This document shows positions 53,764-64,000 of a stretch of 64,000 nt of DNA, one piece after another. Within the stretch, counting starts at the first letter, position 1. Every line of letters begins with the position of its first letter. This DNA comes from Streptomyces dangxiongensis. GTDB lineage: Bacteria; Actinomycetota; Actinomycetes; Streptomycetales; Streptomycetaceae. The notes beneath the pieces were generated by a model. The model was not told the origin of the DNA and made no database searches. It saw nothing but the letters and a program-made list of their open reading frames with translations. The position numbers were made by a program, and so were the translations under genes. The stretch is taken from contig NZ_CP033073.1 in assembly GCF_003675325.1 (NCBI RefSeq), positions 3,286,001 to 3,350,000 of the forward strand, given 5' to 3'.

Positions 53764-54702
53764 ATGACCGTCTGCCTGCTCCTGCTGAGCGTCGTCGCCC
53801 TGACGGCCGCCGTGCCGGCACCGCGCGCGCTGACCCGCGCCGCCTGGCCCGAGCGGGACCCCGTGGTCGCGTTGTGGGTGTGGCAGTGCCTGGTCGCCAC
53901 CGTCCTGCTGTGCTGCCTGACCGCGCTGGTCCTCGGCACGGCGGCCGTCTTCCACACCGTCCGCGACCGCGTGTTCGCACCCGCGCCGCCCGCCGTCACC
54001 GCCGCGTACGACCTGTCCGCCGCGCCGACCTGGGCCGCCGCACTCACCGTGCTGCTGGCCTGCGGGGCCGCCTGGACGACGGCCATGCTGGGCCGGGAAC
54101 TCTTCGAGGCCCGCCGCAGCCGTGGCCAGGCCAGGGCGCAGCTTCGGGAACGCGCCCCCGACCTGCCGGCCGGCCTGCCGGCGGCGCGCGGGCCGATGCT
54201 GGTGCTGGAGGACGAGTACCCGGACGCCTGGTGGCTGCCCGGACACCCGGCGCAGCTAGTCGTCACCACGGGGGCGCTGCACCGCCTCACCGACCACCAG
54301 TTGGACGCCGTCCTCACCCACGAGCGCGGCCACGCCCGCGCCCACCACAACTGGCTGCTGCACCTGTCCGCCGCGCTGGCCACGGGCTTCCCGCGCGTGC
54401 CGCTCTTCACCCACTTCTGCGACCAGACGCACCGCCTGGTCGAGCTGGCCGCCGACGACACGGCGTCCCGGCGCTGCGGGCACCTCACCACGGCCCTCGC
54501 GCTGATCGAGCTGAACCAGCACCGGGGTGTCCTGTCCTGCGACTCCAGCCGACGTCTGCTCGGCGAACGCGTGGACCGCCTGCTGGAGCCGCCACCACGG
54601 CTGCTGCGCCGGCACCGGGCCCTGACGACGACGGTGGCCGCGCTGGTGCCGCTGGTGCCGCTGCTGATCACCTTCGCGCCGGGTCTGACGGCACTGTCCT
54701 GA
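53764..54702 (+). CDS. M56 (BlaR1/MecR1-type) membrane metallopeptidase
   Basis: 312 residues from the ATG at 53764. Four membrane segments (1-20, ~35-60, ~95-115 and the C-terminal 20). Zinc motif HERGH in LDAVLTHERGHARAHHNWLL, and a third-ligand candidate in LVELAADDTASRR. Substantial soluble loops, but no penicillin-binding sensor domain as in BlaR1. In Actinobacteria these often pair with a BlaI-type repressor, and none is next to it here. Confidence 0.88.
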   Translation: MTVCLLLLSVVALTAAVPAPRALTRAAWPERDPVVALWVWQCLVATVLLCCLTALVLGTAAVFHTVRDRVFAPAPPAVTAAYDLSAAPTWAAALTVLLACGAAWTTAMLGRELFEARRSRGQARAQLRERAPDLPAGLPAARGPMLVLEDEYPDAWWLPGHPAQLVVTTGALHRLTDHQLDAVLTHERGHARAHHNWLLHLSAALATGFPRVPLFTHFCDQTHRLVELAADDTASRRCGHLTTALALIELNQHRGVLSCDSSRRLLGERVDRLLEPPPRLLRRHRALTTTVAALVPLVPLLITFAPGLTALS

Positions 54703-54789
54703 CCGGCCCGCCGGACAGCGGATCCGTCCTGCCCGGCGACCGGTGGGAGCCGGAATCCGGTGCGGGCCGGGTCCGGGGCCCGGTACCGG

Positions 54790-56856
<2,067 letters not shown>

Positions 56857-57046
56857 CGTCCTGGCCCCCGTCGTTCCCCCGTGTGTCGTCTCTCGACCGC
56901 TGCCTCCACCATAGGGGCCCGGACCGACAGCGCCGGAGTTATCCACAGGCTGGGCCCCGGAATGGTGATCCGCGGTGATCCGCACGCGCCGCTGCCCGGC
57001 GCCCTCGGAGCGGGGGGCCGGGCAGCGGCGGGGACGGGAGCCGGGG

Positions 57047-58696
57047 TCAGCGGACGAAGACTCCGGCCTGGCCGGCCAGGTCCAGGAAGTACTGCGGTGC
57101 CACACCGAGGACCAGGGTCACCGCCACGCCCATGCCGATCGCGACCATGGTCAGCGGTGACGGCACGGCGACGGTCGGGCCGTCGGGCCGCGGCTCGCTG
57201 AAGAACATCAGGACGATCACCCGGATGTAGAAGAACGCGGCGATCGCCGAGGAGATCACGCCGACCACGACCAGCGGGGCCGCTCCGCCGTCCGCCGCCG
57301 CCTTGAACACGGCGAACTTTCCGGCGAAGCCCGAGGTCAGCGGGATACCGGCGAAGGCCAGCAGGAACACCGCGAAGACGGCTGCCACCAGCGGCGAGCG
57401 GCGGCCGAGCCCCGCCCACTTGGACAGGTGGGTCGCCTCGCCGCCGGCGTCGCGGACCAGCGTGACCACGGCGAACGCGCCGATCGTCACGAAGGAGTAG
57501 CCGGCCAGGTAGAAGAGGACGGACGACACCCCCTCCTTCGACGTGGCGATGACGCCCGCGAGGATGAAGCCGGCGTGCGCGATGGACGAGTACGCCAGCA
57601 GCCGCTTGATGTCGGTCTGGGTGATGGCGACGATCGCGCCGCCCAGCATGGTGATGACGGCCACGGCCCACATGACCGGCCGCCAGTCCCAGCGCAGCCC
57701 GGGCAGGACGACGTACAGCAGACGCAGGAGCGCGCCGAACGCGGCCACCTTCGTCGCCGCCGCCATGAAGCCGGTCACGGGGGTGGGCGCGCCCTGGTAG
57801 ACGTCGGGCGTCCACATGTGGAACGGCACGGCGCCCACCTTGAACAGCAGGCCCATCACGATCATGGCGGCACCGATCAGCAGCAGCGCGTCGTTGCCCA
57901 TGGTGCCGGCGAGTGCCGGGTCGACGTTGGTGGCGGTGCCGTCGACGACCTGGGCGATGCGCGCGTACGACACCGAGCCGGCGTAGCCGTACAGCAGGGC
58001 GATGCCGAACAGGGTGAACGCGGAGGCGAACGCGCCGAGCAGGAAGTACTTGACCGCGGCCTCCTGTGACAGCAGCCGCTTGCGGCGGGCCAGTGCGCAC
58101 AGCAGGTACAGCGGCAGGGAGAGGACCTCCAGGGCCACGAAGAGGGTCAGCAGGTCGTTGGCCGACGGGAAGACGAGCATGCCGCCGACCGCGAAGAGGA
58201 GGAGCGGGAAGACCTCCGTGGTGGCGAAGCCGGCCCGCACCGCCGCCTTCTCGCTGTCGCTGCCGGGTACGGCGGCGGCCTGCGCGGCGAAGGAGTCGAC
58301 GCGGTTGCCGTGTGCGGCCGGGTCCAGGCGCCGCTCGGCGAAGGTGAACAGGCCGACCAGCCCGGCCAGCAGAATCGTGCCCTGGAGGAAGAGGGCCGGG
58401 CCGTCGACCGCGATCGCGCCCATGGCCGCGATGTGCGCCTTCGTGGTGCCGTACCCGCCGGCCGCGAGCGCGACGACCGCGGCGAACGCGGCGCACAGGG
58501 CCGCGGCGGACAGGATCAACTGGGCGTGGTAGCGGGCCCTGCGCGGGACGAACGCCTCGACGAGCACCCCGACCAGCGCCGCGCCGATGACGATCAGGGC
58601 CGGTGACAATTGTGCGTATTCGATCTTCGGCGCGTCGATCTTCGAGATCGGGTCGGCCGCGGTTGTCCACAGGCTGTGGACGGCTGCTGCGCTCAC
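57047..58696 (-). CDS. nuoN: NADH-quinone oxidoreductase subunit N (main nuo cluster)
   Basis: 549 residues from a GTG at 58696 in GTGA overlap with nuoM. Antiporter-like subunit with helix-5 Glu in [21 protein letters not shown], pumping Lys in [26 protein letters not shown], and [18 protein letters not shown]. It has about 14 helices. It is the last gene of the main nuo operon; the RecQ gene follows 190 bp downstream on the same strand. Confidence 0.96.
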   Translation of the reverse strand: MSAAAVHSLWTTAADPISKIDAPKIEYAQLSPALIVIGAALVGVLVEAFVPRRARYHAQLILSAAALCAAFAAVVALAAGGYGTTKAHIAAMGAIAVDGPALFLQGTILLAGLVGLFTFAERRLDPAAHGNRVDSFAAQAAAVPGSDSEKAAVRAGFATTEVFPLLLFAVGGMLVFPSANDLLTLFVALEVLSLPLYLLCALARRKRLLSQEAAVKYFLLGAFASAFTLFGIALLYGYAGSVSYARIAQVVDGTATNVDPALAGTMGNDALLLIGAAMIVMGLLFKVGAVPFHMWTPDVYQGAPTPVTGFMAAATKVAAFGALLRLLYVVLPGLRWDWRPVMWAVAVITMLGGAIVAITQTDIKRLLAYSSIAHAGFILAGVIATSKEGVSSVLFYLAGYSFVTIGAFAVVTLVRDAGGEATHLSKWAGLGRRSPLVAAVFAVFLLAFAGIPLTSGFAGKFAVFKAAADGGAAPLVVVGVISSAIAAFFYIRVIVLMFFSEPRPDGPTVAVPSPLTMVAIGMGVAVTLVLGVAPQYFLDLAGQAGVFVR

Positions 58697-60264
58697 TTGG
58701 CCGCCTCCACCTCGGGCTTGGGGTCCTTCTTCTGGACGTCGGACATGGTCTGTTTGACCGCCGGGTTGACGATGTCCGTGACGGGCTTCGGGTAGACGCC
58801 CAGCACGATCAGCAGCACGATCAGCGGGGTGACGACCACCAGCTCGCGCACGCGGAGGTCGGGCATCGCCGACACCGCGGGCTTCACCGGGCCCGTCATC
58901 GTCCGCTGGTACAGGACGAGGGTGTAGAGCGCGGCGAGGACGATGCCGAGGGTGGCGATGGCGCCGATCACCGGGTAACGGGTGAACGTGCCGACCAGGA
59001 CCAGGAACTCGCTCACGAACGGCGCGAGGCCGGGCAGCGAGAGGGTGGCGAGGCCGCCGATCAGGAAGGTGCCGGCGAGCACCGGGGCGACCTTCTGCAC
59101 TCCTCCGTAGTCGGCGATGAGCCGCGAGCCGCGCCGGGAGATCAGGAATCCGGCGACCAGCATCAGGGCGGCCGTGGAGATGCCGTGGTTGACCATGTAG
59201 AGGGTGGCGCCGGACTGGCCCTGGCTGGTCATCGCGAAGATGCCCAGGACGATGAAGCCGAAGTGCGAGATCGACGCGTAGGCCACCAGGCGCTTGATGT
59301 CCCGCTGGCCGACGGCGAGCAGCGCGCCGTAGATGATGCTGATGAGCGCCAGTACGAGGATGACCGGCGTCGCCCACTTGCTGGCCTGCGGGAACAACTG
59401 GAGGCAGAAGCGGAGCATCGCGAAGGTGCCCACCTTGTCGACGACCGCGGTGATGAGGACGGCGACCGGAGCGGTGGACTCCTGCATGGCGTTGGGCAGC
59501 CAGGTGTGCAGCGGCCACAGCGGCGCCTTCACCGCGAAGGCGAAGAAGAAGCCGAGGAACAGCCAGCGTTCCGTGCTGGTCGCCATGTGGAGCGAGCCGC
59601 TCGCGCGGGCCTCGGCGATCTGCTGGAGGCTGAAGTTCCCGGCCACCACGTAGAGGCCGATCACCGCGGCCAGCATGATCAGGCCGCCGACCAGGTTGTA
59701 GAGCAGGAACTTCACCGCCGCGTACGACCGCTGGGTGGCCGCCGCCTCCTCGCCGTGCTCGTGGGCACGGTCCCCGAAGCCGCCGATGAGGAAGTACATC
59801 GGGATCAGCATGGCTTCGAAGAAGATGTAGAAGAGGAAGACGTCGGTGGCCTCGAAGGAGATGATCACCATCGCCTCGACCGCCAGGATCAGCGCGAAGA
59901 AGCCCTGGGTGGGCCGCCAGCGGCGGTTGCCGGTCTCCAGCGGGTCGGCGTCGTGCCAGCCGGCCAGGATGATGAACGGCATCAGGACGGCGGTCAGCGC
60001 GAGCAGCGCGACCGCGATGCCGTCGACGCCCAGTTCGTACCTGACCCCGAAGTCGCTGATCCAGGCGTGGGACTCGGTGAGCTGGTAGCGGGCGCCGTCC
60101 GGGTCGAAGCGGATCAGCACCGTGACGGCCAGGGCGAGCGTGGCGAGCGAGACGACCAGCGCCAGCCACTTGGCGGCGGTGCGCCGGGTGGCCGGTACGG
60201 CGGCCGTGGCGACGGCCCCGAGGGCCGGGAGCGCCGCCGTCGCTGTCAGCAGAGGAAAGGACAT
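58693..60264 (-). CDS. nuoM: NADH-quinone oxidoreductase subunit M (main nuo cluster)
   Basis: 523 residues, ATG 60264. Helix-5 Glu in FEAMLIPMYFLIGGFG, Lys in FAVKAPLWPLHTWLPNAMQEST. The loop after the pumping Lys (APVAVLITAVVDKVGTF) differs from that of the NuoM in the partial cluster. Six bases separate it from nuoL, and GTGA overlap links it to nuoN. Confidence 0.96.
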   Translation of the reverse strand: MSFPLLTATAALPALGAVATAAVPATRRTAAKWLALVVSLATLALAVTVLIRFDPDGARYQLTESHAWISDFGVRYELGVDGIAVALLALTAVLMPFIILAGWHDADPLETGNRRWRPTQGFFALILAVEAMVIISFEATDVFLFYIFFEAMLIPMYFLIGGFGDRAHEHGEEAAATQRSYAAVKFLLYNLVGGLIMLAAVIGLYVVAGNFSLQQIAEARASGSLHMATSTERWLFLGFFFAFAVKAPLWPLHTWLPNAMQESTAPVAVLITAVVDKVGTFAMLRFCLQLFPQASKWATPVILVLALISIIYGALLAVGQRDIKRLVAYASISHFGFIVLGIFAMTSQGQSGATLYMVNHGISTAALMLVAGFLISRRGSRLIADYGGVQKVAPVLAGTFLIGGLATLSLPGLAPFVSEFLVLVGTFTRYPVIGAIATLGIVLAALYTLVLYQRTMTGPVKPAVSAMPDLRVRELVVVTPLIVLLIVLGVYPKPVTDIVNPAVKQTMSDVQKKDPKPEVEAAK

Positions 60265-60269
60265 CGGTA

Positions 60270-62216
60270 TCAGACCGCCCTCATCAGCAGGGTCGCGGCG
60301 ACCAGGAGTGCCGCGCCGCCGAACATCGACACCGCGTAGGAGCGGGCGAAGCCGTTCTGGAGCCGGCGCAGCCGGCCGGACAGGCCGCCGAAGCCGGCCG
60401 CTGTGCCGTTGACGACCCCGTCGACCAGGGTGTGGTCGACGTAGACCAGGGAGCGCGTCAGGTGCTCGCCGCCCCGTACCAGGACCACGTGATTGAAGTC
60501 GTCCTGGAGCAGGTCGCGGCGGGCCGCGCGGGTGAGCAGGGAGCCGCGCGGGGCCACGGCCGGAACGGGCCGCCGGCCGTACAGGGCCCAGGCGATGGCG
60601 ACGCCGATGACCAGGCACACCATGGTGGCGCCGGTGACCACGCCGGCGCTGACCGGCGAGTCGCCCTCCTGGTGGCCGGTGACCGGCTCCAGCCAGTGCA
60701 GGAAGCGGTCGCCGATGCTGAAGAAGCCACCGGCGAAGACCGAGCCGACGGCCAGCACGATCATCGGGATCGTCATGACCTTCGGGGACTCGTGCGGGTG
60801 CGGCTCCGCGTGCTCGCCGCGGTGCTCGGCGACGGGCTCGGCGCCCGGCGCCTCGGGGGAGCGGGTGGGTCGGTCCTTCCAACGCTCCTCTCCGAAGAAG
60901 GTCATCAGCATCACGCGCGTCATGTAGAAGGCGGTGATGGCCGCGCCGAGCAGGGCCGCGCCCCCGAGGATCCACCCCTCGGTGCCGCCCTTGGCGAAGG
61001 CCGCCTCGATGATCTTGTCCTTGGAGAAGAAGCCGGACAGGCCCGGGAAGCCGATGATGGCGAGGTAGCCGAGACCGAAGGTGACGAAGGTGACCGGCAT
61101 GTACTTGCGCAGGCCGCCGTACTTGCGCATGTCCACCTCGTCGTTCATGCCGTGCATGACCGAACCGGCGCCGAGGAACAGACCGGCCTTGAAGAAGCCG
61201 TGCGTCACCAGGTGCATGATCGCGAAGACGTAGCCGATCGGGCCGAGGCCGGCCGCGAGGACCATGTAGCCGATCTGCGACATGGTGGAGCCGGCCAGTG
61301 CCTTCTTGATGTCGTCCTTGGCGCAACCGACGATCGCACCGAACAGCAGCGTGACAGCGCCGACGACGGTGACGGCCAGTTGGGCGTCGGGGGCGGCGTC
61401 GAAGAGGGTGCCGGAGCGGACGATCAGGTAGACGCCCGCGGTCACCATGGTCGCCGCGTGGATCAGGGCCGAGACCGGCGTCGGGCCCTCCATGGCGTCC
61501 CCGAGCCAGGACTGGAGCGGCACCTGCGCGGACTTGCCGCAGGCGGCGAGCAGCAGCATCAGCCCGATCGCGGTGAGCTTGCCCTCGGAGGCGTCACCGG
61601 TGTGGCTGAGGACCGGGCCGAAGGCGAAGCTGCCGAAGGTGGTGAACATCAGCATGATCGCGATCGACAGACCCATGTCGCCGACGCGGTTGACCAGGAA
61701 GGCCTTCTTCGCGGCGGTGGCGGCGCTGGGCTTGTGCTGCCAGAAGCCGATCAGCAGGTACGAGGCGAGGCCGACGCCCTCCCAGCCGACGTAGAGCAGC
61801 AGGTAGTTGTCGGCGAGGACGAGCAGCAGCATCGCCGCGAGGAACAGGTTCAGGTAGCCGAAGAAGCGGCGGCGGCGCTCGTCGTGCTCCATGTAGCCGA
61901 CCGAGTACAGGTGGATCAGCGAGCCGACGCCCGTGATGAGCAGCACGAACGTCATCGAAAGCTGGTCCAGGCGGAAGGTGACGTCCGCCTGGAAGCTGCC
62001 GACCGAGATCCACGTCCACAGGTGCTGGGTCAGCGTGCGGTGTTCCGCGCCCCTGCCGAGCAGGCCGGTGAAGAGGACGACGCCGACCACGAAGGAGGCG
62101 GTCGACAGGAGCGTGCCGATCCAGTGGCCGGCACGGTCGAGCCGTCGGCCACCGACCAGGAGGACGGCGGCTCCGAGCAGGGGCGCCGCGATGAGCAGCG
62201 CGATCAGGTTCTCCAC
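60270..62216 (-). CDS. nuoL: NADH-quinone oxidoreductase subunit L (main nuo cluster)
   Basis: 648 residues from a GTG at 62216. Helix-5 Glu in [18 protein letters not shown], and [31 protein letters not shown] with the pumping Lys. The C-terminal lateral helix region ends in a membrane segment ([16 protein letters not shown]). It is the distal proton-pumping subunit, spaced 15 bp from nuoK. Confidence 0.96.
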   Translation of the reverse strand: MENLIALLIAAPLLGAAVLLVGGRRLDRAGHWIGTLLSTASFVVGVVLFTGLLGRGAEHRTLTQHLWTWISVGSFQADVTFRLDQLSMTFVLLITGVGSLIHLYSVGYMEHDERRRRFFGYLNLFLAAMLLLVLADNYLLLYVGWEGVGLASYLLIGFWQHKPSAATAAKKAFLVNRVGDMGLSIAIMLMFTTFGSFAFGPVLSHTGDASEGKLTAIGLMLLLAACGKSAQVPLQSWLGDAMEGPTPVSALIHAATMVTAGVYLIVRSGTLFDAAPDAQLAVTVVGAVTLLFGAIVGCAKDDIKKALAGSTMSQIGYMVLAAGLGPIGYVFAIMHLVTHGFFKAGLFLGAGSVMHGMNDEVDMRKYGGLRKYMPVTFVTFGLGYLAIIGFPGLSGFFSKDKIIEAAFAKGGTEGWILGGAALLGAAITAFYMTRVMLMTFFGEERWKDRPTRSPEAPGAEPVAEHRGEHAEPHPHESPKVMTIPMIVLAVGSVFAGGFFSIGDRFLHWLEPVTGHQEGDSPVSAGVVTGATMVCLVIGVAIAWALYGRRPVPAVAPRGSLLTRAARRDLLQDDFNHVVLVRGGEHLTRSLVYVDHTLVDGVVNGTAAGFGGLSGRLRRLQNGFARSYAVSMFGGAALLVAATLLMRAV

Positions 62217-62231
62217 GATTCTTCCGACCCC

Positions 62232-62531
62232 TTACAGCTTCATCAGGCTGGCGTCGTCGACCGAGGCCGAGTGGCGGGTGCGGAACAGCGACACGATGAT
62301 CGCGAGACCCACCACGACCTCCGCGGCGGCGACGACCATCGTGAAGAAGGCGATGATCTGGCCGTCGAGGTTGCCGTGCATCCGGGAGAAGACGACGAAC
62401 GCGAGGTTGCAGGCGTTCAGCATCAGTTCGACGCACATGAAGACCACGATGGCGTTGCGCCGGATCAGTACGCCGGTCGCGCCGATCGTGAACAGCAGGG
62501 CGGCGAGGTAGAGGTAGTTGACCGGGTTCAC
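62232..62531 (-). CDS. nuoK: NADH-quinone oxidoreductase subunit K (main nuo cluster)
   Basis: 99 residues from a GTG at 62531 in GTGA overlap with nuoJ. Three helices with the conserved Glu in [17 protein letters not shown] and the second in [16 protein letters not shown]. It lacks the Gly/Pro tail seen in the other NuoK. Confidence 0.96.
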   Translation of the reverse strand: MNPVNYLYLAALLFTIGATGVLIRRNAIVVFMCVELMLNACNLAFVVFSRMHGNLDGQIIAFFTMVVAAAEVVVGLAIIVSLFRTRHSASVDDASLMKL

Positions 62532-63373
62532 TTGGACGCCTCCTCGGGCCGCTTGAACGTCGCCGGTTCGACCGCCCTGCGCTCCAGGCGCTCCTCGGCC
62601 CGCTGTTCCAGCGCCCGCAGGTCGTTCAGCGCCTCGGCGGACACGTCGCGGACCTGGCCGCGCTCGCGCAGCGTCTTGCTGACGGTCAGCTCGGACGGGG
62701 TGCCGTCGGGGAGCAGGCCCGCGACGTCCACGGCGTTGTGCCGGGCGTAGACACCGGGAGCCGGCAGCGGCGGGATGTGGACGCCCTCGCGGATGCGCCG
62801 TTCGGACAGCTCGCGCTGGCTCCTGGCCGGTTCGGTGCGCTCGCGGTGGGTGAGCACCATGGCGCCGACGGCGGCCGTGATCAGCAGGGCGCCGGTGATC
62901 TCGAAGGCGAAGACGTACTTGGTGAAGATGAGGGTCGCCAGGCCCTCCACGTTCCCGTTCGCGTTCGCCCGGCCGGTGCCGGCGAACTCCTTCAGGGAGG
63001 CGTTGCCGATGCCGGCGAACAGCAGGACGCCGAAGCCGGCCCCGCACACGAGGGCCAGCCAGCGCTGGCCCTTGATGGTCTCCTTCAGTGAGTCCGCGGC
63101 CGTGACGCCGACGAGCATCACCACGAACAGGAACAGCATCATGATCGCGCCGGTGTAGACGACGATCTGGACGATCCCGAGGAAGTAGGCGCCGTTGGCG
63201 AGGTAGAAGACCGCCAGGACGATCATGGTGCCGGCGAGACAGAGCGCGCTGTGCACGGCCTTCTTCATGAGGACGGTGCACAGGGCGCCGATCACCGCGA
63301 CCGTGCCGAGGGCCCAGAACTGGAACGCCTCACCGGTGGAGGTCGTGTAGGCGGCGAGGTGCTGCGCGTTCAT
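62528..63373 (-). CDS. nuoJ: NADH-quinone oxidoreductase subunit J (main nuo cluster)
   Basis: 281 residues from the ATG at 63373 in ATGA overlap with nuoI. Five helices, with the helix-3 stretch [22 protein letters not shown] charged C-terminal extension of about 90 residues ([19 protein letters not shown] onward) exceeds the usual E. coli length but is common in Actinobacteria. Confidence 0.95.
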   Translation of the reverse strand: MNAQHLAAYTTSTGEAFQFWALGTVAVIGALCTVLMKKAVHSALCLAGTMIVLAVFYLANGAYFLGIVQIVVYTGAIMMLFLFVVMLVGVTAADSLKETIKGQRWLALVCGAGFGVLLFAGIGNASLKEFAGTGRANANGNVEGLATLIFTKYVFAFEITGALLITAAVGAMVLTHRERTEPARSQRELSERRIREGVHIPPLPAPGVYARHNAVDVAGLLPDGTPSELTVSKTLRERGQVRDVSAEALNDLRALEQRAEERLERRAVEPATFKRPEEASK

Positions 63374-64000
63374 CCGCCGATCACCCTCTCCGAGGCCGGC
63401 TCCTCCTCGCCGAAGACGGACGTGGCCTCCTGCGGGACCTCGCCCCGGGAGACGGCGGTCTGCCGGACCGTGCCGGGCGCGGCCTGCGTCACCAGGCCGC
63501 GGTAGTAGTCCTGTTCGTCCGTGCCCGGGAAGATCGAGTGGGGCGTGTCGACCATGCCGTCCTCGAGGCCGGCGAGCAGTTGCTCCTTGGTGTAGATGAG
63601 GTTGGCGCGGCTGGAGTCGGCCAGTTCGAACTCGTTGGTCATCGTCAGCGCGCGCGTGGGGCACGCCTCGATGCACAGCCCGCACAGGATGCAGCGGGCG
63701 TAGTTGATCTGGTAGACGCGGCCGTACCGCTCGCCCGGCGAGTAGCGCTCCTCGTCGGTGTTGTCGGCGCCCTCCACATAGATGGCGTCGGCGGGGCAGG
63801 CCCAGGCGCACAGCTCGCAGCCGACGCACTTCTCCAGGCCGTCCGGATGGCGGTTGAGCTGGTGCCGTCCGTGGAACCGCGGAGCCGTGGTCTTCTTCTG
63901 CTCCGGGTACTGCTCGGTCAGCCGCTTTTTGAACATGGCCTTGAAGGTCACGCCGAAGCCGGCGACGGGGTTCTGGAAGCCGGGCTCGGTGTGCCCGGCC
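63370..64000 (-). CDS. nuoI: NADH-quinone oxidoreductase subunit I (main nuo cluster), 5' end outside the window
   Basis: At least 209 residues. Two [4Fe-4S] motifs, [12 protein letters not shown] and [16 protein letters not shown] at 63951 could serve as a start, but the frame continues upstream with the family N-terminus [17 protein letters not shown], so the true start lies beyond position 64000. A ~60-residue C-terminal tail is acidic. The rest of the operon (nuoA-H) presumably lies outside the window. Confidence 0.95.
   Translation of the reverse strand, partial: AGHTEPGFQNPVAGFGVTFKAMFKKRLTEQYPEQKKTTAPRFHGRHQLNRHPDGLEKCVGCELCAWACPADAIYVEGADNTDEERYSPGERYGRVYQINYARCILCGLCIEACPTRALTMTNEFELADSSRANLIYTKEQLLAGLEDGMVDTPHSIFPGTDEQDYYRGLVTQAAPGTVRQTAVSRGEVPQEATSVFGEEEPASERVIGG

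Noticed and set aside
63949..63951. GTG as the start of the last gene
   Set aside because: The conserved NuoI N-terminal sequence continues upstream in frame to the window edge, so this Val is internal.

Overview
The window is high-GC DNA with frequent GTG starts, purine-rich ribosome binding sites and many stop/start overlaps (GTGA, ATGA). This is typical of Streptomyces. The gene order (two tRNA genes, rpmG and a MaoC pair; a tRNA-Tyr integration site; yajQ; htpX; a partial nuo cluster beside korAB; a second nuo cluster) resembles, as far as I recall, the core-chromosome region around SCO4560-SCO4640 of S. coelicolor. No search was run, so product names rest on visible motifs and family knowledge.

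Layout. 1-7.9 kb is ordinary chromosome: a TetR/MFS efflux unit with two matching operators, a MaoC dehydratase pair, rpmG (L33), tRNA-Met, tRNA-Thr, an amidohydrolase-like protein that has lost key active-site residues, an NAD(P)-binding protein and three small hypothetical genes. 7.97-16.24 kb is an integrated, decayed element bounded by 59-bp direct repeats that duplicate the 3' part of tRNA-Tyr. It carries an IS110-type transposase, a complete 1365-bp IS701-type element with 18-bp ends and a CTAA target duplication, a type II restriction endonuclease and a C5-cytosine methyltransferase that converge and overlap, unassigned cargo genes, and a truncated integrase joined to a truncated acetyltransferase.

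16.3-20 kb holds yajQ, a small GlsB-type membrane protein, an APC permease, a frameshifted yccF and htpX. 20.2-30.3 kb is a ten-gene complex I-like operon (nuoA,B,C,H,I,J,K,L,M,N) with no nuoD, E, F or G, and its NuoC has a roughly 240-residue disordered tail. It is transcribed divergently from two paralogous histidine kinases, one response regulator and korAB (2-oxoacid:ferredoxin oxidoreductase). The grouping suggests ferredoxin-linked electron entry into a membrane arm.

37.5-57 kb holds a divergent HxlR/NAD(P)-binding pair, RarD, a VOC protein, a flavodoxin-like protein, a LolA-like/ABC exporter operon, a long-chain polyprenyl diphosphate synthase (menaquinone tail), a c-di-AMP (ydaO-type) riboswitch before a secreted transglycosylase, a HAD phosphatase, a flavoprotein/ATP-grasp pair, fumarylacetoacetase, an M56 peptidase and RecQ. 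57.0-64.0 kb is the distal half of a second nuo operon (nuoI to nuoN), running off the window end. Several short tandem repeats lie between or inside genes. Three single-base homopolymer frameshifts (IS701 transposase, acetyltransferase, yccF) leave open whether these are mutations or assembly errors.
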